Counted from the first letter of the stretch, positions 42,266 to 53,773 are shown. The stretch: 64,000 bases of DNA from Diaporthe sp. PMI_573 (GCA_021399435.1 JAJTUP010000118.1:1-64000), one strand, 5' to 3'. Made by a program: numbers and translations. Notes: a model not told the origin generated them from the letters alone.

Positions 42266-44590
42266 ACGTGGTTGGACAGTCAGCCGCGCAGGACACATGC
42301 CCGCGCACTTTTGCTAACTCCGCCAACTTTAGCCAGCCCTGGCACCCACCTAGTGCAATAGAATCAATAAAAGTTGGCACCAATTGGTGCCAACTGGTCT
42401 CAATTGCTCAATTTCAATCGACTTAGTCAATTTAGAGACGTTAGCGTGGCTGCAGTGCCAGTCTAAAGTGGCCGACTTTTGGTGGGAAAATCGGCTTCCC
42501 CACCAAAATGGAGCATTTCAACCATGCAGAATCAACCTCAATCTACACCAGCCAAATCAACTATTTTGGCGGTCCGACGCGGTCCGCTTAAGAATGTACT
42601 ATTATACACTCTGAATCTGACTGACTAGACTCTTCTGCATCTTTCTCACAAGTTCTTGCGTTATGCCCAGTCTCGCCGCAGTTGCCACATCGTCGTTTGC
42701 TCGGTCCGCCGCGGTCCGCCTCCTCAGCACCACCAGCCATTTCACCAGCCGGCCGCTTCCCCTTTTGTTTTTCTTCAATTATCACCTGAGATTCCTCAAT
42801 ACTAAGTGCCCCTCCAAGCTGGACCCGACTTCTTTTGGCCCTCCGGCGCTTGGCGAGCCCAATATTAGCCTTCTCAAGGGTACGGACCCGATCATTCAAA
42901 AGAGTAATCTGATGCGCCATTGCTTGTGCACCCTTTGTAAACTTCTCAATTGCCTGGATAATTGGTGTAGGGGAGCTGCCCTGATGGGCTGAGATCTTGC
43001 CCTTGATAAAACTTGATTGCTGGACAGTCTGGTGGGCATTGGAAGGTGTTTGTGATTCCCATTTCGATGGTGACACAGGGAGGGATTGTACTGGAGTTTG
43101 TAGGCGGACATCCAGCTTGGAAATGACAGAATCTGGGTCCCATGGAGAAATTCCAGCCCCTCTGAACCCAGCTTTCATGTTTTCTTCCGTAAAGACCTTG
43201 TCGTGGGCTGCCTTAAACGCAATGAAGAACTCGGACTTGGTGATGTGGTTGATGGAGGCCCGGATGAAGAGGTTGATCTCATCGCCGTATGCACGCTTCA
43301 ATAGCGAAAATAATGCAACATCCAATGGCTGGAGTAGATGAGATGAATGTGGTGGCATGCTAATAGGGATAATGTTGTTTTCCTTGCAGTACTGTTCGAA
43401 CTCTGCTGATACATGGCTCTCGTGTCCATCCAGGATGAGCATCCGGTATTTGCCCATTGTTCGCTTAATTGTATGCTTATTAAAGTGCTGAATCCATTCT
43501 AGACCAGTCTTGTTATCCGTCCATCCATTTGGAGTAGGCTTGATTACCCAATCGGCAGGAAAACCCGACTCTGTGGTCCAGTTTGCAAGGTGGTAGGCGC
43601 CTTGGACAATGACGAATGGCGGGATACACCAGCCCTTTGCATTGATGCATTCAATAGCTGTTGCCCATTCACGGTTTCCAGGCTGTATAGATTTAGCCTT
43701 TCCATGCCGATCAGAGCGTGTAACAACCAGGGTTGAGGTTATCTGGCCCATCATGAAGCCAGTTTCGTCGAAGTTGTAGAGATCGTCATCTGTGATCCCA
43801 TACTTGGCCATCATGTTGCGAAGTAGTCGGAACCAGTTTCCAATGACCTCAGGATCTTCGCAGAGGGCCCTCTGGTAGTCGTAAGGCCGAGAGAATCTTG
43901 TTTTCAAGCTTGGTTGTGCATCCACAAAGCGTCGTGCCCATCTGGTGCCAACAGGCTTGCCATCACGCGACGCCAGCAGGAGGTTGGCCATATCTTCCAC
44001 ACCAGAAAGTCGCATTGGGAATCCTCGTGCATCTTGCTCAATGATATATTGAACAAGTGTTTGCTCTTCAATTGGGTCAAGTTTATGCTTCTCGACGCGT
44101 GATTCTTCACGCCGGGGTCGGTTGTTCATCCTGTCACGTAGAGTAGATTCAGGGATATGAAAGATCCGAGCAGCCTGACGTCTACTCAAGGGTTTCTTTT
44201 GGTTTTTTTTAGAATTCTCGATTGCTTGAAGTGATAGTTTGATTTTATCTTCTTTCGAGTAGATTGGCATTGTGGATGTTGATTTCTAGCGTGTTGAATA
44301 TTTAAGTAGGTAGAGTGATGCGAGACTGACGCGAAAAATGGGGACGCGATTCGCACCAAAAACAAACCCGCTCACCAAAACTTTAAGTTTTCAGACTAGC
44401 ACTGCAACCCCACCATGCCTCCAAATTGACTAAATTGATTAGAAATAAGGAATTTAAATCAGTTGGCACCAATTGGTGCCAACTTTCATTAATTCCTTTG
44501 CCCTAGGTGGGTACCAGGGCTGGCTAAAGTTGGCGGAGTTAGCAAAAGTGCGCGGGCATGTGTCCTGCGCGGCTGACTGTCCAACCACGT
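42266..44590 (-). mobile_element. complete pogo-type DNA transposon with about 130-bp TIRs
   Basis: The ends are inverted copies starting ACGTGGTTGGACAGTCAGCC on both sides, identical for about 75 bp and still close to about 130 bp, flanked by TA (possibly TATA). Each repeat ends in a perfect 24-bp palindrome (half-site AGTTGGCACCAA) at 42,372-42,395 and 44,461-44,484. The single gene inside is open, so the element looks young or active. Confidence 0.85.
42588..44270 (-). CDS. pogo/Fot-clade DDE transposase with C-terminal zinc knuckle
   Basis: ATG 44,270, 560 residues, one exon. Domains: HTH_psq (LSRRQAARIFHIPESTLRDR), CENP-B/Tc5-type DNA-binding domain (GTRWARRFVDAQPSLKTRFS), DDE core with NFDETGF (first Asp), LDGHESH (second Asp) and SSHLLQPLDVALFSLLKRAY containing the third Asp. 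A helical segment with a heptad-like stretch follows (QAMAHQITLLNDRVRTLEKA). It ends with a basic region and a CCHC knuckle, CGNCGETGHNARTC. It cuts and pastes the surrounding element at TA. The knuckle may bind nucleic acid; it is better known from retroelement gag proteins. Confidence 0.9.
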   Translation of the reverse strand: MPIYSKEDKIKLSLQAIENSKKNQKKPLSRRQAARIFHIPESTLRDRMNNRPRREESRVEKHKLDPIEEQTLVQYIIEQDARGFPMRLSGVEDMANLLLASRDGKPVGTRWARRFVDAQPSLKTRFSRPYDYQRALCEDPEVIGNWFRLLRNMMAKYGITDDDLYNFDETGFMMGQITSTLVVTRSDRHGKAKSIQPGNREWATAIECINAKGWCIPPFVIVQGAYHLANWTTESGFPADWVIKPTPNGWTDNKTGLEWIQHFNKHTIKRTMGKYRMLILDGHESHVSAEFEQYCKENNIIPISMPPHSSHLLQPLDVALFSLLKRAYGDEINLFIRASINHITKSEFFIAFKAAHDKVFTEENMKAGFRGAGISPWDPDSVISKLDVRLQTPVQSLPVSPSKWESQTPSNAHQTVQQSSFIKGKISAHQGSSPTPIIQAIEKFTKGAQAMAHQITLLNDRVRTLEKANIGLAKRRRAKRSRVQLGGALSIEESQVIIEEKQKGKRPAGEMAGGAEEADRGGPSKRRCGNCGETGHNARTCEKDAEESSQSDSECIIVHS

Positions 44591-45221
44591 TATATTTTTT
44601 TGGCATACTTAACATTCCCTCTACCCTTACTCTAAAGAATCAGGGGGGAAAAGGCCCCAAGGTGTTGCTGAATTGTTGTTCCAATCCCGAAACTACCTTT
44701 ATGATGAACGCATAAGAAGCCTGTAACCCCTCGTACTGACGGAAGCAAGGCAGAAGCGGTCAACAGAATATTTCCAACCGAAAGCCCCCGCGTTACAGTA
44801 TCTGCTGTCGCTATTGGATCGCCGTTCTTTCCCCGAGTCCAAAATTCACGTTACAGTATTGTACAGTAGCTATCGTGGGGCATCTCGTGCTTGTACTTAC
44901 AGCCCTGCTGAGTGAAGGCACAGGTACCATCGTGGATCCACTTGTCACAGTAGATCTTCTCGCGGCGGGCGCTGCTGACAGCGTCGCCGCCACCGTGGTA
45001 CTGGTCACAGGGTTGAAAGCCACTCCACTCAATCCACTGGCTGCTCGAGTGGAGTGGGTAGATTATAATCCACTGAATATCTCAGTATAGTGGATCCACT
45101 GGAGGCTTCCGTGGATTATGGCGGATTGGGTGGATTGGCAAGTGCCTCTATTTGTAATGGTGAATCTATTCCCGGACCCCTTCGCCCACCTACGCCCCTT
45201 GTTCCGACTTCCAAGTGAGAC

Positions 45222-47065
45222 CTATCTCCAACTGGCTTCCATCTCGTCTTGAACACTCGCCACCTCAGTAAGCCACTTTGTTGCCCACCCTTCAAGCTGT
45301 TGATCTGACATCGGAGCCAATTCGAGATTGACTCTTTCTTCATCTATCGAGATAAAGAAGGGATCTAAATCATGAATAATACCCGCCCTCAGCCATGACC
45401 GCAATACCTGGCACATCCCGATAATCTGGGCTTCAAGTTGGTGGCGCAGAGGGCTCACCATCCGACCTGCTGCTGAGAAAAGACGCTCACACTCAGCAGA
45501 CATTGGTTGTATCGTGAGAAAGTCAAGCGCCATTCGCGATAAGTTGGGATACTTGAATCGCTTCTCGTGCCAGTAAGCGAGAGGATCGTCGACGGAGCCA
45601 TCGCCACTTTCGCAGTGCGTAATCCAATGGAAGTATTCGTCTTCACCTGGCGTGAGGCCATCGTGACCTGCTTCTGTCGCTGTGTAGCGGTTTCGTTTAA
45701 GGTATTCCCGGAACGGATTGTCCGAAGTCTTCCGCTGCTTTGGAACTGGCTCAACGGCGGATGGCCTCTCTGTAGGTAAAGTAGCCTCCCGATATTCAAA
45801 ACGCCAGACATCGTGAACGATTTTTTTCGCCTCGTCAATCCACTCGGGGCGGTCAGTCCAGTTGCGTTCAAACCATTTCCATCGGTATGCGGGATGGAGC
45901 GCCAGGCCAGTGTAGTACATGGGCGTCTCACTCAATGTCTCGTAGTACTCGTTTAATTTTTGCCAGCCCAAATTGATGTTGATCCTGAAGTGTTCAGGAT
46001 CAGGGAAGTCCTTGGCGATATCCTTGAAGCGTTCAAGCTGCTCGAGAAGGAATTCGAAGCCTTGAATCACGTCCCAAATATTGCCATATGACCCAGTCCA
46101 CCCACGCTTCCGCTTGCGGATCTGGCCGTCGCCTTCGAGCATCTTGATCGTGGCTTCGTAGTAACCAAGGATATCCGCAAATATCTCGACCACCTCCCAG
46201 TCCTTGTCGGATAGCTGGTTCTCCGGCTGGCAAATAAAGGGCAACGTGAGTGACTTCTTAAGACCGCCCCTTTTGGTCTTGTTTTGTTGTTCGAACTCGA
46301 TTCGGTAGTGGGCAATTAGTCGCTCGATATAGTCGCGAAGCAGTAGAGCTCGTCGTATCATATACAATTGTGACAGCCATCTGGTATCGTTGTCCAAAAT
46401 AACATCCAACGGCTTTCTGGCGTTGAGTTTGGGGTCAGACGACTTAGTGAAGGCTTCTTGTTGAATGCTGCGAAGCATACCAGTCAACAAGTCAGACCCG
46501 TGGATAGCTACCACAAGATTGTACAATTTGCCAGCTGGCCCCTTCTTGCGCCAAATCAAGTGTTCTGCTTCAGTGAGAGGTTCAGCCCCTGATAGCCGCC
46601 GCTCAAAAGCATCAGCATCGTGGCCAAACAGAATGGCCTTGGCGGAGAGATTCAAGGTATGTCCAAAACAGCGCCCTCGCCTGCGAGTCCCTACGAAGCC
46701 GAGCTCTCCACCAATAATCTCCATGGCGGTATCGTTGTTTTTGGCGTTGTCAAGCGTGAAATAGCCAATTTTGTCTTGGATCTGATACGATTCAATTACG
46801 TCGAGGATTTCGGCGGCGATATTAGGCCCTGTGTGCCTGGCGCTGAGTTCGGGGAGCCCAAGCGTAATCTTGCAAGGCTTGTTGTTTTCGTCCCTAAAGA
46901 AGCAACAGATACCATATAAGGCGTGTCGGTTTCCCGACCGCCAGCCGTCGAAAGAAATGTGGACATGGCCGGGCGCCCTGCACAAGGCCTCAATCACCTT
47001 GTGCTTGTGTTGTTCAAACGCGGCGACGATCTTTTCTCGAACCGTTGTGTGGGTAATATTGGCTT
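45222..47065 (-). pseudogene. hAT transposase, interrupted (5' end missing)
   Basis: An intronless frame of about 615 codons that aligns collinearly with the intact hAT protein at 9367-11,935: HVHISFDGWRSGNRHALYG, FTLDNAKNNDTAMEIIGG, RGRCFGHTLNLSAKAILFG, DNDTRWLSQLYMIRRALLLR, and the dimerisation block PNLSRMALDFLTIQPMSAEC, ERLFSAAGRMVSPLR. The first 20 residues of the open frame (GDLGGRNQGVGGKWARQ) are merely translated TIR of the inserted Fot element. The catalytic and dimerisation regions are present, but the BED zinc finger is not. Confidence 0.75.
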
Positions 47066-47067
47066 TA

Positions 47068-48924
47068 AGTTGCCGTGCCCACTTTCCGCCCACCCCCTGA
47101 TTCCGCCCACCCAAATCGCCCACCCACCACGACTACCCTTCGGCTTCCTCGTCGTCTGCATCGTCGCCAGAACCCACCACGATGCAATCTTCTGGTGTTT
47201 CGGTATTTTCAGACCCTTCTTCGTCTGCTGACTCAGCCTCAATTGCCCCGGCCGCAATTTGCGCCTTCCTGATAGCCTCAATTCTCACGAACCTCGAGTT
47301 GGGACTCGTTGGGACCTTCTTCCTTTTGACTGGTGCCACGGCTTCCAACCTTGCTTTGAGCATCTCGTTTTCTCGTAGCGCCATCTTCAATTGCCAGTCT
47401 TTCTCGTCATATCCTTTTTCAACCTTCCTGAATAATAGCCGTTGCGTGGTAGCCGAGTGAGTGCCGTCGTCAAAAAAGCTGTGCAAACACCGAACCTCTC
47501 GGGATGCCCTCGGCGTCGACAACACCACTTTTTTAATGCTAATGGGTACTGGGGTGACTAATTCGAGTCTCCTCTTTCTCGTGGCGTCGTCAGATTTTGC
47601 TCTTATGGCCGCTTTCTTGGTGTTTTCAAGCAATTGGATGCTGAGAAGTGGCTTGGCCATATTGACTGGCCATAATCCAGTTGCACGCCACCCACTAAGC
47701 ACATTACTCTCTTTTAGTGCTTTAGATCGTCCCTTCTGATAGCAAAAAAGAAACAACTGCTTGCCACTAATAGTGTTCTCGGTGTAGAAGTTTAGAAGGT
47801 CGGCTTCGGCTTTATACGCCACCTTTAGCGAAGCAAATACGCCCAAGTCTAGCGGTTGAAGTATGTGCGACGTATGTGGCGGTAAGTAAACAACATATAC
47901 CTTATTCGAGAAGCATTCCCACATAAACTCGAAGGTACAGTGGCTTTTGTGCCCATCGACGACCAGTAAACGCCACTCGTTGGGTACTATAGGCTTCGTA
48001 TAAGGAATAAAGACCTTTCTTAGCCACTCGAGGGCAACATCGTTATTCGTCCAGCCGTTTTCTGTCGCCGTAAACTCCCAATTCTCGTGACCTTTGAGGG
48101 TTTTAAACCATTGCTGCTGTACACTCTTCCCTTTAAAAATAACGAGCGGAGGGCACGCTTTGCCCGTGGCGGAGATACACTCAAGGAAGGAGGTCCACAC
48201 CTTCCCTCCATTGCTCTTTCGAGTAACAAGCTTCCTTCCTTCGGGCCCGAGGACGATTCCATTAGATCCGGCGCCCTCGGCGATGCCCCCTTCGTCGGCA
48301 TTATGGCGGTTTTCTGGCTTAATCTTGAGGATAACTGGTAGGCGAAGAAGGTTGAACCATGGCTTAATTGTCTCCGTTTTTGCCCCATCTACCCGGCTAA
48401 AGTGTATCTGACGGCTTCTGACACTATGAATCTCGGGGTTTCTCACGAGAAAACCTCTCAGCCACTTCTTGCCGAGCGGTGGTGGTTGCTTCTGAGGAGC
48501 GGCGATCCGCGCCGCGAAGGTCCTCATTTCGAAATGGGTCAACGGCAGCCCCAGGGTCGCCTGGTTAAGTGCAAACGAAGTCAAATTGGTTTCCTGGGTC
48601 GAGGATAACCTCATCTGCCAATTTGCAGCGTCAGAATGGCTTTGGGCGCCCTGACGGCGAGTATAAAGTGTGCTCCTCGGAACACCCCAATGTAAGGAAG
48701 CCTCCCGTGCGCCGGCGCCTGCCGCGATGGCTTCAAGTGCCGCCAGTACATCATCTTCGGTATACGGCTTCATTATAGTGTAGGGAACATGCCTGTAAAG
48801 TTTGAAGAGAAGAGAAAAAACACTCGTTGAGAAAACGCGTTTTTTGTGACGATGTGGGCCTGACGCGGTCGCGGGTGTGGAGTGGGCGGAATCAGGGGGT
48901 GGGCGGAAAGTGGGCACGGCAACT
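47068..48924 (-). mobile_element. complete Fot-type (Tc1/mariner-pogo) transposon
   Basis: It is 1857 bp long, flanked by TA on both sides (47,066-47,067 and 48,925-48,926). The TIRs are about 43 bp and appear perfect, beginning AGTTGCCGTGCCCACTTTCC and containing CCCCCTGATTCCGCCCAC. It is inserted into the hAT transposase gene. It carries a full transposase gene, so it is the most complete of the three Fot-like elements in the window. Confidence 0.9.
47133..48773 (-). CDS. Fot-type transposase
   Basis: ATG 48,773 (MKPYTEDDVLAALEAIAAG), 546 residues, one exon. N-terminal HTH (AREASLHWGVPRSTLYTRR), CENP-B-like domain (GKKWLRGFLVRNPEIHSVRS), DDE superfamily core with NADEGGIAEG (first Asp), VVDGHKSH (second Asp) and SHILQPLDLGVFASLKVAYK (third Asp). 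A basic coiled region and an acidic tail (ESADEEGSENTETPEDCIVV) follow. The open frame extends upstream into the TIR only because no stop intervenes. Fot transposases move at TA sites. The intact frame and TIRs suggest recent activity. Confidence 0.9.
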   Translation of the reverse strand: MKPYTEDDVLAALEAIAAGAGAREASLHWGVPRSTLYTRRQGAQSHSDAANWQMRLSSTQETNLTSFALNQATLGLPLTHFEMRTFAARIAAPQKQPPPLGKKWLRGFLVRNPEIHSVRSRQIHFSRVDGAKTETIKPWFNLLRLPVILKIKPENRHNADEGGIAEGAGSNGIVLGPEGRKLVTRKSNGGKVWTSFLECISATGKACPPLVIFKGKSVQQQWFKTLKGHENWEFTATENGWTNNDVALEWLRKVFIPYTKPIVPNEWRLLVVDGHKSHCTFEFMWECFSNKVYVVYLPPHTSHILQPLDLGVFASLKVAYKAEADLLNFYTENTISGKQLFLFCYQKGRSKALKESNVLSGWRATGLWPVNMAKPLLSIQLLENTKKAAIRAKSDDATRKRRLELVTPVPISIKKVVLSTPRASREVRCLHSFFDDGTHSATTQRLLFRKVEKGYDEKDWQLKMALRENEMLKARLEAVAPVKRKKVPTSPNSRFVRIEAIRKAQIAAGAIEAESADEEGSENTETPEDCIVVGSGDDADDEEAEG

Positions 48925-48990
48925 TATTGTCCAGACGAAATTCGAACCCTTGCGCGTGCTGCGTGATAGTTCATCTTGTGATCCAACAAT

Positions 48991-49536
48991 AGAATGGCAT
49001 AAATTTCTGTGACATATACCTTTTGCTTTACTGTAGTACTACATGTCTGTTAAGTACCATACTCCTGGAAGTCCTCTTGACTAGTCGAGCAAACTATGGA
49101 AACGATTTGGTCCTTTTGTAGCCTGGCTGGCAATGAAATGGACACGGACTTCATGTACCGGTACTGTAAAGCAGAGATATCATGGATTTGAGATCCAATC
49201 GAGGCGATTGGAAACCACCCAAAGTTCTATGGAGCAATGGTCAGTGGAGGCCTTGCCTTGGAAGTGGAAAAAGGCTAATATTTCGGAAGGACGTTTCAGA
49301 AGTCCGGCAATACCTGTGAATTTTCATTTCTACTTCCGCTCTCCCGCAGGAATGGAACCTTCGAGACAATAAGTCCTGATTAATCCACGAACCAGAGGGT
49401 ATGCATTACAATAGCACATACTGTATTCATCCACATCGGTCTAAGAGTCACCCTACCGTCTCCGCCGTCCGCATCCCTTATTCTCAACAATCTGCCTCGT
49501 TTCTGACCTCTAGAACGTCCCCTTCATCTCAAATAC
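48991..49536. other. intergenic, upstream of the vWA gene
   Basis: No gene is seen. It holds the promoter region of the vWA gene; a CT-rich run (CCGTCTCCGCCGTCCGC and similar, about 49,450-49,530) lies just before the start, as is common in fungal promoters. Confidence 0.35.
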
Positions 49537-50853
49537 ATGGCCTCTTCATCCAATCGTTCACAAACTGTTCTAACCACGTCGCTTAAGCCGTCATCGTCAG
49601 TCTCTCGCCGCGAGCTCAGCATTGTCGCAGCCAACATGGACAGCAGTGGGAACGGCTTCTTCGGCTCTATCAAGGGCCCCATTAGAGACAAGCTGTCCAG
49701 GTCCCCTAGCAGCGCAACTCAGACATCTACCAGACAGCCTACTCATGGGCCTCAGCCCGGGGTTCAGCCCGTGAAGCTCTTAGCGAAGGCTACTTCTGGC
49801 CAGGGCATCAGCGCCAACCCTTTCTCTAAACCCTTCTCCACTGCCTCTCCTTCCACACAGGTGTCCCGTGAGTCCTGTCATTTCCCATGTGACCAACGCA
49901 GTTTCCGCACGCTATCCTGACACCTTCCATCAGAGAGTGAGCCTCCTCCGGCATATACCAGTGTCCCCACCGCGGGAGCCAGCGCCTACCCAGCGGCGCT
50001 ATCGACGGCCCATGCTGCGCGGGATCCAAGCCACACGCCCTCCAAGTTCTCTGCCATCGCTGTTACTACACCAGAGGATCAGTATGCCTTTCTCAGCTCT
50101 TTCGACACCATCTTCCTTATCGATGACAGCGGCAGCATGGGCCGGTCCTGGCGGGAAGTCCAGTCAGCTCTCTCGTCTATCACCCCCATCTGTACCGCCC
50201 ATGACGCCGACGGTGTCGACATTTACTTCCTGAACCACCGGTCGCCGTATCCTACCAGCAAGTTTGAAGGGGAAGCCACAGGCGGATACAACAACGTGAA
50301 GCACGCCGCCGCTGTGGACCGCATCTTCACCTCGGTCCGTCCCTGTGGCATGACGCCCACCGGCACGTGGCTCAATGACATCCTCAAAGCCTATCTTCGG
50401 CACTACGAAGCCGCTGTGGAGCGCGCCGGCGGAGACCCGGATTTCACAGATGTCAAGCCCATCAACGTGATCATGATAACCGACGGAGTGCCCTCCGATG
50501 ACCCCGAGTCCGTCCTGCTATCCGTCGCGCAGAAGCTCGACCAGCTGGAGGCCCCGCCACACCAGATCGGCGTACAATTTTTCCAGGTTGGCAACGAGCA
50601 CGGCGCGGCTGATGCGCTGCGGGCCTTGGACGATGATTTGGCTAAGATGGGCGGTGGTGTAAGGGACATGGTTGATACAGTCACATTTAATAAAAGGAAC
50701 GCTGCGGGCACGAGTTCAGGTCCCTCCCTGAGCGGAGACGGTATATTGAAGGTGGTCCTCGGCGCTGTTGTGAAGAAACTGGATCGTGCTAGGATTATGG
50801 ACACGGAGCGGAGAAGCCAAAGGAGCGGCAGAAGCGGCATTTTGCGTCCTTAG
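49537..50853 (+). CDS. von Willebrand factor A-domain protein, two exons
   Basis: Exons 49,537-49,867 and 49,934-50,853 (66-nt intron, GTGAGT...CATCAG) give 416 codons before the stop. The first 130 residues are low-complexity, Ser/Pro/Gln-rich. The vWA domain follows: FDTIFLIDDSGSMGRSW carries the MIDAS DxSxS motif, CGMTPTGTWL provides the MIDAS Thr, and INVIMITDGVPSDDPE carries the Asp of the TDG motif. The C-terminal helix (GDGILKVVLGAVVKKLDRAR) is typical. No signal peptide is seen, so it is probably cytosolic and acts in metal-dependent protein binding. Similar free vWA proteins are common in fungi, with unknown partners. The gene looks fully intact. Confidence 0.85.
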
Positions 50854-51532
50854 GAGCGAGGTTGGCAGCATCTTATGATCCCGGAGGCCAGAAAGGACCC
50901 GACGGTGGCGCTGAGCCGGAGGGTTCAGGGCAACATGTACCCCCAGTGCCCAGACCTCTATTTTCAGTATGAGCTTGCCATACATAACATTAATATTAGA
51001 GTCATTCACTACATCAAATACCATTTCGTACTCAATTGTTTGTCTGCTCAGCCGCTCGTCTCTTCCCCTCCCAGAGCCCACGCACGAAGTCTTCGACGGC
51101 TTAGTACATCCCCTCGTAGTCCTCTCGCGGATACACCACAAAAGGCCACTTTCCTTTCTTCTCGTCGAGCTATTCACCTTGCCGAGGAGCCCTTCGTACT
51201 TGGTTACAACACTATAGACGCGGAGGAGAATGAGATCATTCCACCCTCCCTTTGACTTGCTCCCGCACCGGTCACGCCGGGCTCGACACCGCGACTTAAT
51301 GCCTATAACAAGGGGTCTAGAGGTAACGATTCGAAATATAATAATATTGATTTTCATATTGGCTTGCTTAGACAACATCGAGGTCGCAGGATTATTTTAC
51401 CAACCTAGTTCCACAAGCACAAAGCTCTTTAGTCGGGGTGTCATTTACAAGGGCCATTACGCAATTTATTAGGGTGTACCGAGCCCGCAGGCTCAGCAGC
51501 TCTCAGTCTCGCTCAAAAATCCATGAATCTAG

Positions 51533-51600
51533 CAATCATACAACAACCATACAACAACCATACAATAACCATACAACAACCATATAATAACCATAAAGTA
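51533..51600. repeat. minisatellite of 10-11 bp units
   Basis: About six imperfect tandem units of CATACAACAAC/CATACAATAAC. Between units the changes are mostly C/T. Confidence 0.75.
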
Positions 51601-52150
51601 CACCTATTTGAAAACGAAATCCTAGAATTTCATTAATCAGAGGATTTCAGAGATATCCTTACTTTTTCAAACGGACCAAATTTGAGTGAGTTGTGACAAG
51701 ATTTGTTGAAAGTCTGCTCTAATCTGCACCAAAATCCGCCGCAATCTGCACCAAAAATGAGAGTCTAGAACAGCTCCTCTGCAACAGCATAGCAAACAGT
51801 TCCACATCAATTGAAAACAATTAAATGATTCGCTGTCTCTCACTGATTCCGGATCTGTCTTTCTTTTTAGACTTTAATTTTAACTGTGGTGTAATCTGGA
51901 CTTGAATGTCCTGGTTTTTGTATGGGAAAGTGTCCAAACTGCACCAAAAAAACAAACCTTCGGTGTGGCGGGTTTTTGGCTGTGGCGGGTTTTTGGCGCC
52001 CCCTACGCCGCAGGCGTAAAGGGCAACTGACGAAGGAAGGTCTGACCCCCGGGTAAATACAGTACTTCATACTGAAAAGAACACCTTGCAGTCCTCTACA
52101 TATAAAGCAATGCATTACAGATACTGGACTGTATGTATGTCGACGCAAAT

Positions 52151-52171
52151 ACACACACACACACACACACA
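52151..52171. repeat. (AC)n microsatellite
   Basis: Ten consecutive AC dinucleotides within a non-coding stretch. Confidence 0.9.
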
Positions 52172-53773
52172 TAATTTATTAACGCCCGAGTGGCAGGGCC
52201 GAAACGGCAGCTATTGCCAGCCTATGACTACATTTCTTAGCTTTATGGTGTCCTCATAAAGGCCGATGCAGGGTATTTTACTTTGTAAACGTGGCTTGGA
52301 GAGTCAGACCATATCCTAGGCATTCGCAATTCTTCTTTCGAAAGACAGCCAGATGTCCTCCAATCTGGTAAGCAATCTGTCCCTCCTGCACGACTACCTG
52401 TATTACAGCACAGTATGTAAACTTGTTGATTTGTGATCGGCAAGGATACTAGAAGTCATATATGCAGCTTTAGCTTGTGATAAATGCGAATGTACTCGGG
52501 TTGATAAAAATTCTGTGAATATCGTGTCTAAAGCGGAAGCAATCTTCACAGGTTTAGTAGGTACAGCTCCATGAGCTCCTGGATATAAAAAACAGGCCGC
52601 TCTCCCAGGTTGGGAACTGACTTGCTTATCTTACTTGAGGATCAAGGAGTGTACTGTACACCTAAGCATAAGAAGCAACAAGAATAGCCACTCTGAGGGT
52701 GCAAATGTTGACGGCCGCGGCCGGGTGGCAGTCCAGGCTCTGGTCCACTTGGCTGCATCTGGAAGGATTCAATAAGCGATAGGCAGCAATGTTACATGAT
52801 AGCCAGGACTCCACATCCCAGAATGGGACGGAGTCTCGGGGATGGTGCGATCGATGCTCAACAACGCAGCGATGGACGCCGCGTGGCGAGTTGGATGCTA
52901 CTTTTGAAGGTAAGTGTCCTGGCCGGGAGGGCCAATAAACCTCTCAGTATTTGCTCTGCACTATCAAGGTAACTTTTTCTCTACACTAACCCTATTGTGT
53001 ATATCCACCTGCTGCTTTCAAATCCAGAGGACACTGCGGGCCGTATCGGCCGGGCAGCTAGAGCTCGTTTTATCCGCTTCAGCAAGGTGTCGAGAACAAG
53101 CTGGCGAACAGGAGGATTTGAGCAAGGGTCGGACACATTCCCTGTCCACGCTAAACCTTATTTGTACTATTGTTCCGATCACCTTGCCGAGTACCCTAGT
53201 GACCAACGTGCAGTTTTGGTCGTGAATGCGGGCTGTGCCTCTCTACTCTTCTGCCAACAGTCTGTGCGCATCTCAATGACTGCTTTAGATGCATCCAGTA
53301 GACAGCGGACCAGTGGACGGGGTAAAAGCTCAGTACCCAAACTGACGGTCGACGCTGTAAACATGAGCTGCTGACCTCTTGCTATTATACACGACTACAT
53401 CTCAAGGCTGAGCCAATGCTAGAACTTTGGAAGGGGTGGGCTTGCTACGGAACCGCAAGTAGAAAGCACTGGGGGTATCAGTGTGTACAATAAGATCAAT
53501 AATGGATGATAGGGGCATCTAGATGAGGCTGGGAGGAGAGCAGGACGGCCAGAGACAAAATGGCAGGGGCGACAAGGCGGCACGGTGGATCGACCGGCTA
53601 TAGCCTGCCCCTGCGTGCATCCGATGCTCCAGAGCCGGGCCGAATTGTCACTCGATGCTGATGCCAGTGTCGGGCCGTTGGATCTTTCCTGCATAATATT
53701 AAAGGAGCCTTAGGGCCCGATTAAAACAAACATTTTATTTAATTCTATTACTAGCAACCCCCCTCCCTTTAAC

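Larger units (their letters stand above)
44925..48990 (-). mobile_element. hAT transposon split by a Fot-type insertion
   Basis: The left end region (44,930-45,160) is packed with GTGGAT/ATCCAC words, including GTGGATCCAC at 44,932-44,941 and AGTGGATCCACT at 45,089-45,100, the probable subterminal repeats. The transposase gene runs minus from about 47,065 and appears to continue on the far side of the Fot element for about 20 codons before a TGA at about 48,985. The 5' end with the BED finger was not found. Confidence 0.55.
50870..53760. other. no gene recognised; simple repeats
   Basis: Overlapping short frames only. It contains an ACAACCATAC-type minisatellite (about 51,533-51,600), a doubled GTGGCGGGTTTTTGGC word (51,964-51,998) and a CA microsatellite (52,151-52,171). 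A frame at 52,997-53,374 (PEDTAGRIGRAARARFIRFS) is unrecognised. Confidence 0.35.

Noticed and set aside
48930..48965. B-box-like GGTTCGAATTT on the minus strand, suggesting a tRNA or SINE
   Set aside because: No A box or acceptor pairing is seen, and the sequence is explained as hAT coding continuing beyond the Fot insertion.
50716..51378. 220-codon minus-strand frame at the end of the vWA gene
   Set aside because: Part is antisense to the vWA coding region, and the rest shows no protein-like features.
51540..51600. CRISPR-like regular repeats
   Set aside because: Units are 10-11 bp with no spacers; this is a simple minisatellite in a eukaryotic genome.
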